This document shows positions 7,561 to 13,521 of a stretch of 13,521 bases of DNA, piece after piece. The DNA comes from CAZPZR01 sp964591105 (lineage in GTDB: Bacteria > Bacillota > Clostridia > Lachnospirales > Lachnospiraceae). Below the pieces are notes generated by a model that did not search any database, was not told the DNA's origin, and saw only the letters and a list, made by a program, of their open reading frames with translations. Position 1 is the first letter of the stretch, and every line of letters starts with the position of its first letter. The translations under genes and the position numbers were made by a program. The stretch covers positions 1 through 13,521 of the forward strand of contig CAZPZR010000049.1 in assembly GCA_964591105.1 (NCBI GenBank). Direction: 5' to 3'.

Positions 7561-8292
7561 TTACTTCACCACCTTTTTTGTATAGGTTTTTACTTTATAT
7601 TTTCCGTTTTTATGTTCTACTTTGATCTTGTCAAATTCTCTCTTTGTGATTGGAACGTATCTTACCCATTCCCCTGCATGAACAACAAATGGATCTTCTC
7701 TGTGGTAATCACAGATTGTCAGTGGTGTTGCTCCCAGAATGTTCCATCCACAAGGCTGTGGAAATGGAATCAGGTTGGAGAGATTCAACTGAGCCACAAT
7801 GGAACCTCCTTCGATTCTCACTCGTGGACTTTCACGTCTCTTGAAATGAAATGGTTCTTCAAATCTTGCCATGTACGCATGTCCTGGTGCGAACCCTAAC
7901 ATGTACGCGTAATACTCATGCTCTGAATGCATCCGAATCATCTCTTCTACTGAAATTCCTTCAAACTTCGCACAATCTTCTAAGTCTGGTGCAAGTTCTT
8001 TGTCATAACAAATCGGAATTTCTTTTACAATCTGAGAGATTGCACTAGTTTCCGTTGCTTCATCCATTCTATTTATGATTTCTTCTTTAAGCTGTTCAAA
8101 TGTTATTTTTTCCGGTCGATAGTGAATCATAAGTGCGGAGTATGTTGGAACCATTTCTACGATTCCTTCTATTGGAGCTTCGGAAAGATTGGCGAAAAGT
8201 TTTCTCACCTTTTCGTTTACTTCCAAACTAATCTCAGAGCCCATCTGCACGGACACTGCCCGATCCCCAACCATTAAAAATTTTGCATCCAT
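7561..8292 (-). CDS. pxpB: PxpB-like protein (5-oxoprolinase subunit B / KipI, AHS1 family), divergent
   Basis: This 243-residue AHS1/KipI protein is the partner of PxpC in ATP-dependent 5-oxoprolinase. The conserved core is recognisable: GFAPGHAYM (133-141), RRESPRVRI (152-160) and CGWNILGATP (181-190). Relatives read GF.PGF.YLGGL, then an AGSV.I.G.QT.IYP stretch before P.GW..IG.TP. Here PGF is PGH (His138) and the QTG-IYP loop is replaced by AQLNLSNLIPFPQP (167-180), so the active-site region is unusual. I start at the ATG at 8292, where AAAAGGGGG ends 8 nt upstream. A longer frame to 8373 begins at TTG, has no ribosome site and overlaps the probable promoter. It is the first gene of the operon; its stop touches pxpC. 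KipI-like kinase inhibition is an alternative annotation but does not fit this context. Confidence 0.9.
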   Translation of the reverse strand: MDAKFLMVGDRAVSVQMGSEISLEVNEKVRKLFANLSEAPIEGIVEMVPTYSALMIHYRPEKITFEQLKEEIINRMDEATETSAISQIVKEIPICYDKELAPDLEDCAKFEGISVEEMIRMHSEHEYYAYMLGFAPGHAYMARFEEPFHFKRRESPRVRIEGGSIVAQLNLSNLIPFPQPCGWNILGATPLTICDYHREDPFVVHAGEWVRYVPITKREFDKIKVEHKNGKYKVKTYTKKVVK

Positions 8293-8348
8293 TGGGTTAT
8301 CCCCCTTTTCATCTTTCACTAAAATCCGTCTCTCTCTTTGTTGAGCAC

Positions 8349-8376
8349 AGTATAGCACATCGCTTTCTTTCAAAAA
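8349..8376 (-). promoter_or_regulatory. Candidate activator-dependent promoter of the pxpB-pxpC-hprA-pxpA-symporter operon
   Basis: On the minus strand a good -10, TATACT (8349-8354), lies about 57 nt before the pxpB start. The best -35 at acceptable spacing (TTTTTG, 16 nt) is poor. A strong -10 with a weak -35 is usual for promoters that need an activator such as a LysR protein. Transcription would start near 8342. Confidence 0.45.
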
Positions 8377-8380
8377 AATG

Positions 8381-8418
8381 AATTATTTAACTATAATATA
8401 TTAACTTTTTTAATAATT
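8381..8418 (-). promoter_or_regulatory. AT-only dyad, candidate LysR-type regulator site
   Basis: AATTATT (8381-8387) and AATAATT (8412-8418) form an inverted repeat around a perfect 10-bp palindrome, TAATATATTA (8394-8403). Its centre is about 57 nt upstream of the predicted pxp start, where LysR-type activators commonly bind. It overlaps the end of the lysR gene. On the minus strand seven T follow, so a weak terminator for lysR is the alternative reading. Confidence 0.35.
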
Positions 8419-9324
8419 ACCCACATAACCCCATTCTTTTTCGCTCAAATATTTGTGCAATTTTTCTTCGAATACGTGCACAGATTTCAATGTTGCTTCA
8501 TTTGGATGTTTATGTTTTATCTTATAAGTCACTCGTTCTGGTGGCTGTACCGCATTTGCAATCTCGCTGATTTTGATCATTTTCAAGCTGCGGATACGGT
8601 CCACAACGGAAATCGGCGCAATCGCCCACATATTTTCCTGAGATAATAGATGGAACAATAACTCGAACGTATCTACCTGAATACGTGGTCTTGTTCCTTT
8701 GCTCACCCACTGTTCATGCCAGATCTCGTAATTCGCTTCCCAGCTCAAATAAATTTCGTTATTCAAATCCAACTCATCTGTGTGAATCACCGGTTTATCA
8801 ATGGCACTGTCTGACGCCTGGATAATATACATTTTTTCTCTTAAAATTGGCTCTGCAATAATATTTTTAAAATGTAAATGGTGGTAAACAAATCCCATAT
8901 CTATATCGTGATTTTCCAGCAGATTATAAACTTCCTGCGAATAGTGAGTTTTAATCTGTAGATTCATGATCTGTTCGTCTTCTTCCAAAATGTTTCGATA
9001 TAAGTCAAAGAGAATCGCACTGTTCAAGGTATCCGTACAAGCTACTTTTAAATACAGCTTGTCCTGCTTATCTTTTAACTGCTGCATTTCCTGCCACACG
9101 GATATCCAGCGCTCCGCGATTGGTATAAATTCTTCGCCCTGACTGGTGAGCTCAATCTGTTTATGTCCTTTTCTTCTGGTAATCAGCTTTACATCTAATT
9201 CTTCTTCCAAAAGTTTGAGTCTATGGCTGACAGTTGGCTGTGACAAAAAAAGATTTTCTGCTGTTTTCGTAATATTCTTTGTCTGTACGATCATTAAAAA
9301 TGTTTCGATTTCCGCAAGATTCAT
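8410..9324 (-). CDS. LysR-family transcriptional regulator
   Basis: This 304-residue protein has the standard LysR layout. A winged helix-turn-helix occupies residues 1-60, with NITKTAENLFLSQPTVSHRL (17-36) as the recognition region followed by KLLEEELDVKLI. A co-inducer-binding domain spans about 90-295. AAGGAGG lies 6 nt before the ATG. It sits just upstream of the pxp operon in the same direction (117 nt between its stop and pxpB) and divergent from the PLP enzyme gene. It is therefore the obvious regulator of both, and probably of itself. The effector is unknown; the pathway substrate or an intermediate is a fair guess. Confidence 0.93.
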   Translation of the reverse strand: MNLAEIETFLMIVQTKNITKTAENLFLSQPTVSHRLKLLEEELDVKLITRRKGHKQIELTSQGEEFIPIAERWISVWQEMQQLKDKQDKLYLKVACTDTLNSAILFDLYRNILEEDEQIMNLQIKTHYSQEVYNLLENHDIDMGFVYHHLHFKNIIAEPILREKMYIIQASDSAIDKPVIHTDELDLNNEIYLSWEANYEIWHEQWVSKGTRPRIQVDTFELLFHLLSQENMWAIAPISVVDRIRSLKMIKISEIANAVQPPERVTYKIKHKHPNEATLKSVHVFEEKLHKYLSEKEWGYVGNY

Positions 9325-9378
9325 AAATAACCTCCTTAATTTTCCGCTGTATCTGTTTTAAATATAAATTTTGTTAAT

Positions 9379-9407
9379 ATAATACAGCAACTTTATTCAT
9401 TTTTCAA
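9379..9407 (-). promoter_or_regulatory. Promoter of the lysR gene
   Basis: On the minus strand TTGAAA (9402-9407) and TATTAT (9379-9384) are separated by exactly 17 nt. The -35 overlaps that of the divergent PLP-enzyme promoter, so binding of the regulator here could control both directions. Confidence 0.6.
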
Positions 9408-9429
9408 ATCAAATAGTTCATGTTATGAT
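9401..9429 (+). promoter_or_regulatory. Promoter of the class V PLP enzyme gene
   Basis: TTTTCA (9401-9406) and TATGAT (9424-9429) are 17 nt apart. The -10 matches consensus at five of six bases and the -35 at four of six. A short AT dyad, ATTT-N8-AAAT (9399-9414), covers the -35 and is a weak candidate operator. The start codon follows 45 nt after the -10, with AAGGAGG at 9460-9466. Confidence 0.5.
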
Positions 9430-9474
9430 GAAATCACGATAAACGACGGTAACCATCACAAGGAGGATATATAC

Positions 9475-10779
9475 ATGAGTGAAGTATTAAATGAAAAGAA
9501 TGGTGTTTTGTTTTCAGATGAATACCAGCAGAAATTAAAAGAGCAGTTTTGCTTTCCTGATGCAGATCCAGAACATGGTTCTCGCTTATTCTTTGAAAAC
9601 TCAGGTGGTTCATTAAGATTAAAGAAAGCAGTCGAAGTAAAAGCAGCAATCGAAGAATTTCCTGACTGTCCAGAACGTGTACGCGGAAGAGGTCATGAGC
9701 TTTCTTACTATGTATCAAATGGTACAAAGGATATTCTCGAAACTGTATTCGGAGCTAAGAGCGGTTCTCTTGTCACAGAACTTTCTGCTTCCCAGACAAT
9801 GTTTGCTGCAGTTGGAACAATTATGGAAGGTTGTGGATGGGGTACAAACGCAGTTACTTCTTCTTTGGAACATCCATCTGCTCACGACGCTGTAGAATAT
9901 TATTGTAAACAGACGGGGCGTGAATTCCGTGTCGTTCCTGCCAATAAGACAACTGGTGGAATCGATGTTGATGAAGTAATGAAGTATGTTGACAAAGATA
10001 CTTGTCTTGTAAGTATCATGGCTGCTTCTAATATTTCCGGAAATATCATGGATATTAAAGAAATTGCACGCCGTGCAAAAGAAATTAACCCAGACATTTA
10101 TGTCGTAAGCGACGCTGTTCAGCATGCTCCACATGCACTGATCGATGTCGAAGACTGGGGTGTTGACGTAGCTAACTTTGCGCCATATAAATTCTTCGGT
10201 GTACGTGGATGCGGATACGCATATGTTTCAGACCGCGTATCTGCCCTTCCACACCGTAAGCTCACACATAAACCAGATGAAGTATGGGCTCTCGGAACAC
10301 CAACACCTGGTAACTTTGCCGCAATGATGGCAGTTATTGATTACATATGCAGCATTGGTGCCGATTTTATCGACAGCACAGACAGACGTGAACTTTACAA
10401 AGAAGGTATTCACAGAATTCACCTTCAGGAACGTGCACTTCTTCACCGCATGTTAGAAGGAACGGACGAAGTTCCAGGACTTCGCCACATTGAAAATGTA
10501 GAAGTTTACGTTGATATGGAAGACCTCACTTACAAAGATCTCATCATTGCTATGGGAATCAAAGGTCTGGATTATTCCGAATGTTCTCAAAAATATTTGG
10601 AACATGGAGTTACGATTTTCGAACGTTTGAAATCAAGCCCATATTCTCAGAGAATTGTAGAATCTTTAGGCTTGGAAGGCGCACTTCGCGTATCTCCACT
10701 TCACTGTCATGGAAGAGACGATATCGACCGATTCCTGACAATTACAAAAGAAATTGCTGAAAGCGTTTCTAATGTTTAA
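9475..10779 (+). CDS. Class V aminotransferase-fold PLP-dependent enzyme (cysteine desulfurase-like, function unassigned)
   Basis: This 434-residue enzyme has the fold-type I class V layout. The N-terminal FFENSGGSLRL matches the YLDNAATT/FFDNAGG position of relatives. SSLEHPSAHDA holds the substrate-side His. Asp213 (VVSDAVQH) pairs with the PLP ring nitrogen, with Gln216 nearby, and Lys239 (FAPYKFFGVRG) is the PLP Schiff-base lysine. The C-terminus ends in ALRVSPLHCHGRDDIDRF, not the RxGxHCAxP cysteine loop of SufS-type desulfurases. An aminotransferase, lyase or epimerase role is thus more likely than sulfur transfer. AAGGAGG lies 8 nt before the ATG. It is divergent from lysR and upstream of a glycerate kinase. 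In this setting it could turn a serine-like amino acid into hydroxypyruvate, but it is not close to classic serine-glyoxylate aminotransferases. The family is firm; the substrate is inference. Confidence 0.88.
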   Translation: MSEVLNEKNGVLFSDEYQQKLKEQFCFPDADPEHGSRLFFENSGGSLRLKKAVEVKAAIEEFPDCPERVRGRGHELSYYVSNGTKDILETVFGAKSGSLVTELSASQTMFAAVGTIMEGCGWGTNAVTSSLEHPSAHDAVEYYCKQTGREFRVVPANKTTGGIDVDEVMKYVDKDTCLVSIMAASNISGNIMDIKEIARRAKEINPDIYVVSDAVQHAPHALIDVEDWGVDVANFAPYKFFGVRGCGYAYVSDRVSALPHRKLTHKPDEVWALGTPTPGNFAAMMAVIDYICSIGADFIDSTDRRELYKEGIHRIHLQERALLHRMLEGTDEVPGLRHIENVEVYVDMEDLTYKDLIIAMGIKGLDYSECSQKYLEHGVTIFERLKSSPYSQRIVESLGLEGALRVSPLHCHGRDDIDRFLTITKEIAESVSNV

Positions 10780-10825
10780 TTAGCTTTTCCCTATTATATT
10801 ATATATTTTGTTTCCCCAATCTCCT

Positions 10826-10858
10826 ATAGAACCGCAGTTTTTTTCACTGCGGTTCTAT
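10826..10858 (+). terminator. Perfect 13-bp hairpin after the PLP enzyme gene
   Basis: ATAGAACCGCAGT and ACTGCGGTTCTAT pair perfectly around the loop TTTTTTC. It lies 47 nt after the stop codon. A T-run is present only in the loop and not after the stem, so termination strength is uncertain. The 56 nt that follow (10859-10914) are GC-richer than their surroundings and hold no gene; I recognise no known riboswitch in them. Confidence 0.6.
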
Positions 10859-10914
10859 GACATTCCGAAAGGCTCTGCCAGGCGTCGGTCTGCGAGATTC
10901 TACCACTGGAAACA

Positions 10915-10943
10915 TAGACAAAAAACTTTTATCACTTTATAAT
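10915..10943 (+). promoter_or_regulatory. Near-consensus promoter of the glycerate kinase gene
   Basis: TAGACA (10915-10920) and a perfect TATAAT (10938-10943) are exactly 17 nt apart, 28 nt before the start codon. This is one of the best promoters in the window. It implies that the kinase and hydrolase can be expressed apart from the PLP enzyme gene. Confidence 0.75.
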
Positions 10944-10971
10944 AAGAAACACAAGAAAAGGAGTCTTAGTT

Positions 10972-12099
10972 ATGAAAGTTGTTATTGCAATTGACTCATT
11001 AAAGGGAAGCCTTTCCTCCATGGAAGCTGGCTTCGCAATCAAAGACGGAATTTTAAATGCCAAACCAGATGCACAAGTTGTAATCAAGCCTCTGGCAGAC
11101 GGCGGCGAGGGAACTACCGACGCACTGATTGAAGGTCTTGGTGGCGAACGCGTAGACCTTACTGCAACCGGACCGATGGGTACGCCAGTTCCTTGCTACT
11201 ATGGATACTTAAAGGATACCAACACAGTGGTTATGGAAATGGCTTCCGCTGCTGGAATCACTCTGGTTCCTGATGGCCAAAAAGATCCCCGCAAGGCAAC
11301 CACTTATGGAGTTGGTGAAATGATTCTTCACGCCATTCACCAGGGCTGCCGCAATTTCATTATCGGAATTGGCGGAAGTGCTACCAATGACGGAGGAATC
11401 GGTATGCTGAAAGCACTCGGTTTCGAATTTCTGGATGCCGATGGTAACGATGTCGGCGAAGGCGGACAAGCTCTCGCAAAAGTTTCCACCATTCGCACAG
11501 CCAACGCTCACCCAGAACTTTCAGACTGTACCTTTAAAATTGCCTGCGATGTAAACAATCCACTCTGTGGGGAAAATGGCGCAACTTACATCTACGGACC
11601 TCAAAAAGGTGTTACAGATGAGCTCAAAGAAATCTTGGATCAAGGAATGGCCTCTTTTGCTGCATGCACCAAACAACATTTTGGTACTGACTATGCCTTA
11701 ACTCCTGGTGCAGGTGCCGCTGGCGGTCTTGGTTTTGCATTTTTATCTTATTTGAATGCAACACTTACACCTGGAATCGCACTGATTCTTGATGCTGTGC
11801 ACTTGGAAGAGGAACTTAAGGATGCAGATGTTGTTATCACTGGCGAAGGTCGTTTGGATCATCAGACAGCGATGGGGAAAGCGCCGATCGGTGTTGCAAA
11901 ACTTGCTAAAAAATATAATGCAAAAGTTCTAGCATTTGCCGGAGCAGTCACGAAAGATGCTACTGCCTGTAATACTGCGGGAATCGATGCATTTTTCCCA
12001 ATTGTACGCGGTGTCACTACTTTGGAGGATGCAATGAATCCTCGGAACGCTCGTGCAAATATGACTGCAACTGTCGAACAAGTCTTCCGTTTACTTTAA
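10972..12099 (+). CDS. glxK: Glycerate kinase (GlxK/GarK family)
   Basis: This 375-residue protein is a complete member of the GlxK/GarK glycerate kinase family (PF02595), which phosphorylates D-glycerate with ATP, generally at the 2-position, to feed lower glycolysis. Signature segments are DSLKGSLSS (8-16), LADGGEGTTDAL (41-52), GIGGSATNDGG (132-142), CDVNNPLCG (192-200), GAGAAGGLG (246-254) and TGEGRLDHQT (290-299). AAGGAG lies about 9 nt upstream of the ATG. It has its own promoter and is followed after 41 nt by the hydrolase gene, so the two probably share a transcript. With the hydroxypyruvate-reductase-type enzyme of the opposite operon it forms a clear glycerate-to-phosphoglycerate route. 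Confidence 0.94.
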   Translation: MKVVIAIDSLKGSLSSMEAGFAIKDGILNAKPDAQVVIKPLADGGEGTTDALIEGLGGERVDLTATGPMGTPVPCYYGYLKDTNTVVMEMASAAGITLVPDGQKDPRKATTYGVGEMILHAIHQGCRNFIIGIGGSATNDGGIGMLKALGFEFLDADGNDVGEGGQALAKVSTIRTANAHPELSDCTFKIACDVNNPLCGENGATYIYGPQKGVTDELKEILDQGMASFAACTKQHFGTDYALTPGAGAAGGLGFAFLSYLNATLTPGIALILDAVHLEEELKDADVVITGEGRLDHQTAMGKAPIGVAKLAKKYNAKVLAFAGAVTKDATACNTAGIDAFFPIVRGVTTLEDAMNPRNARANMTATVEQVFRLL

Positions 12100-12140
12100 T
12101 TCTGACGGATTCGAATTAGAAAAATTTGAAGGAGATTGAC

Positions 12141-12953
12141 ATGAAACTTACAATTTTAGGAACAGGAAATGCGGCTGTATGCGAATGCTATAACACTTGT
12201 TTCGCAATTACAGATACTGCTGCTGACAGACTGGACAAACATTTTTTGATTGATGCCGGTGGTGGAAATCGCATTTTAAAACATTTAAAAGATACAGGGA
12301 TTGATGTAAAAGATATCCATGATATCTTCGTAACACACGAACACGTAGATCATATCCTCGGAGTCATTTGGCTGATTCGTATCATCGGACAGCGCATGAA
12401 TCAGGGAAAGTACGAAGGTGAGCTTCGCATTTATTGCCACGAAGAATTATCCGAAAAGATTCAGGCGATTGCGAATATGACTATTCAGCAGAAAGTCTGC
12501 AAACATATGGGCGAACGCATCCGCTTTGATATTGTTAAAGACGGAGATTGCCGCGAAGTTCTTGGCTGCCCAGTAACATTTTTCGATATTGGTTCTACAA
12601 AAGCTAAACAATTTGGCTTCAGCATGATGATTGGCGATAAGAAATTCACTTGTGTTGGCGACGAACCATACAACGAGAAGAATTACGAATATGTAAAAGA
12701 CAGCACTTGGCTTCTTCACGAAGCATTCTGTCTTTTTGACGAAGCAGATATCTTCAAGCCTTACGAAAAACACCACAGCACTGTCAAGGAAGCTTGCCAG
12801 CTGGCTGAAGAACTTGGCGTCCCAAACCTTCTGTTATATCACACGGAAGAGTCACATCTCTCCGAGCGCAAGAAATTGTATACAGCAGAAGGAAAATCGT
12901 ACTATCATGGCAACCTGTATGTGCCAGATGACTTGGAAACATTTAAAATTTAA
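12141..12953 (+). CDS. Metallo-beta-lactamase-fold hydrolase, RNase Z-like
   Basis: This 270-residue protein begins with MKLTILGTGNAAVCE, the usual start of RNase Z-like MBL proteins, with Asp38 in FLIDAG. The zinc motif HxHxDH is THEHVDH (His66, His68, Asp70, His71). Later ligand regions are GDEP, HEAFC, the HHSTVKEA segment and LLLYHTEE. I use the ATG at 12141 because AAGGAG (12129-12134) lies 6 nt upstream; a longer frame from TTG at 12126 would include that site. True tRNase Z activity is doubtful because no exosite arm is evident. Members of this group also cleave small phosphodiesters, lactones or thioesters. It follows glycerate kinase by 41 nt. Its role in the pathway, if any, is unknown. 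Confidence 0.85.
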   Translation: MKLTILGTGNAAVCECYNTCFAITDTAADRLDKHFLIDAGGGNRILKHLKDTGIDVKDIHDIFVTHEHVDHILGVIWLIRIIGQRMNQGKYEGELRIYCHEELSEKIQAIANMTIQQKVCKHMGERIRFDIVKDGDCREVLGCPVTFFDIGSTKAKQFGFSMMIGDKKFTCVGDEPYNEKNYEYVKDSTWLLHEAFCLFDEADIFKPYEKHHSTVKEACQLAEELGVPNLLLYHTEESHLSERKKLYTAEGKSYYHGNLYVPDDLETFKI

Positions 12954-12959
12954 ATCGTG

Positions 12960-12997
12960 GAAGAGGTAACCCTTGGAAGAATGCGGGTTACCTCTTC
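12960..12997 (+). terminator. Convergent terminator between the MBL gene and the Rpn-like gene
   Basis: A perfect 13-bp stem (GAAGAGGTAACCC with GGGTTACCTCTTC) encloses a 12-nt loop. It begins 7 nt after the MBL stop and is followed by TTGCATTTT. It lies between two convergent genes and could work in both directions, with the + direction having the better T tail. Confidence 0.75.
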
Positions 12998-13004
12998 TTG
13001 CATT

Positions 13005-13521
13005 TTAACAAATCTGATATTCCCGATACAACTGCTCGCGATATTCTTTATCCTTTGCAGCTTTTACAATCTCTGCTTCACGATGATTTTCTTCCAGTTT
13101 TAATACTAGACTAGAGAAACACATTTCTCCTTCTTCTCGTCCCTCTTCTCGTCCTTCTTCTTTAATATCTCGCACTGCTTTACATACTTTCACGTTCTCT
13201 TCCTCCTCTTCAATCTGTAGATTCAATCCCACACATTCATTCAAAAGTCTGGCTGTCTCTGCCTTAATCTCTTTATAAGGTTCTTCATTGGCGACTGCTC
13301 GATACTTTTCTTTCTCGTCTGATACCGATATATACTTCATCACCTTTCCAAAATCTGTCTGAAATTTTTCGAAATTCTGAATTTCTTTTGGAATCAGTAG
13401 ATTTAGCTTGTAGTCTGTTGCATACTTTAAGATATCTTCATCTACCTCTTCGAACATCTCTTTCAAGTTTCTTGGCGCATCCCACTTCTCTGTTCCAAAA
13501 TAGATCACTAAGGTGATGACT
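13005..13521 (-). CDS. Rpn-family nuclease / transposase-like protein, C-terminal part (runs off the window)
   Basis: The frame is open from the right edge of the window to TAA at 13005. A GTG at 13508 could be read as a start, but the codons beyond it (VITL before VIYFG) continue a PF04754 pattern, usually (Y)PVYTLVIY(F/W)G...W..P..L..M. The gene therefore starts outside and is partial here. Rpn proteins (recombination-promoting nuclease) carry a PD-(D/E)XK-type domain in the missing N-terminal part. The visible part holds the end of that domain, then an acidic, probably coiled region with the repeated REEG unit and a Lys/Glu-rich tail typical of the family. It reads toward the MBL gene. This family occurs in many copies in some Clostridia and is not part of the metabolic cluster. 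Confidence 0.8.
   Translation of the reverse strand, partial: VITLVIYFGTEKWDAPRNLKEMFEEVDEDILKYATDYKLNLLIPKEIQNFEKFQTDFGKVMKYISVSDEKEKYRAVANEEPYKEIKAETARLLNECVGLNLQIEEEEENVKVCKAVRDIKEEGREEGREEGEMCFSSLVLKLEENHREAEIVKAAKDKEYREQLYREYQIC
13134..13157 (-). repeat. 12-bp tandem repeat inside the Rpn-like gene
   Basis: Two copies of TTCTCGTCC(C/T)TC lie side by side, with a further partial unit on each flank. On the coding strand they give the repeated Arg-Glu-Glu-Gly motif near the C-terminus. Such repeats in Rpn genes are prone to copy-number change by slippage. Confidence 0.7.

Noticed and set aside
6610..8292. Urea amidolyase / allophanate hydrolase or a biotin-dependent carboxylase for the AHS1-AHS2 pair
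   Set aside because: No biotin carboxylase, carrier domain or urea genes are present, and a pxpA homologue lies in the same operon.
8293..8373. N-terminal extension of PxpB
   Set aside because: It would start with TTG without a ribosome site and would overlap the -10 TATACT; the ATG at 8292 has a good site and matches the family start.
9475..10779. Cysteine desulfurase (SufS/IscS) for iron-sulfur assembly
   Set aside because: The catalytic cysteine loop is not seen and no sufB/sufC/iscU partners are nearby.
10859..10914. Purine riboswitch, suggested by ATTCTACC
   Set aside because: The P3 loop (CCGUAAA-like) and the TATAA/TATG junctions of that class are absent, and the promoter lies downstream of it.
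1..13521. CRISPR array, tRNA or rRNA genes, integrase, or phage defence system
   Set aside because: I saw no regularly spaced repeats, no tRNA-like cloverleaf or rRNA sequence, and no integrase or known defence gene set. The only recombination-linked gene is the partial Rpn-like one.

Overview
The window looks like a chromosomal segment of a low-to-mid GC Gram-positive gut-type Clostridia, most likely a Lachnospiraceae relative. The grounds are strong AAGGAGG-type ribosome binding sites, a T-box leader, Rho-independent terminators and the protein families present. I have no species-level evidence.

Left part (1-3480): a T-box riboswitch with its own promoter and terminator is read leftward out of the window, so its regulated gene lies off the left edge. 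Next comes a membrane-anchored DUF885 metallopeptidase-like protein on the + strand. A convergent AEC-family permease follows. Just upstream of the permease sits the C-terminal scrap of an AGCS-type alanine/glycine:sodium symporter, directly beside a 41-bp palindrome.

Central part (3483-10779) is the most interesting. A tight five-gene leftward operon encodes PxpB, PxpC, a glycerate-dehydrogenase-type 2-hydroxyacid dehydrogenase, PxpA and a divergent DAACS-type symporter (gaps of 0 to 24 nt). Directly upstream, in the same orientation, is a LysR-type regulator. Divergent from the regulator is a class V PLP-dependent enzyme, and the two promoters overlap back to back.

Right part (10780-13521): a glycerate kinase with a near-consensus promoter is followed closely by an RNase Z-like metallo-beta-lactamase-fold hydrolase. 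A convergent terminator follows, then the C-terminal part of an Rpn-family (PF04754) nuclease/transposase-like gene that runs off the right edge.

Working model (inference): the symporter imports a small carboxylate, and the Pxp-like ATP-dependent complex opens a cyclic amide or carbamate. The PLP enzyme removes or moves the amino group to give hydroxypyruvate. The dehydrogenase then makes D-glycerate, and glycerate kinase sends it into glycolysis as phosphoglycerate. PxpA, PxpB and the symporter all differ from textbook relatives at signature or substrate-binding positions. This suggests the substrate is not plain 5-oxoproline or glutamate/aspartate.
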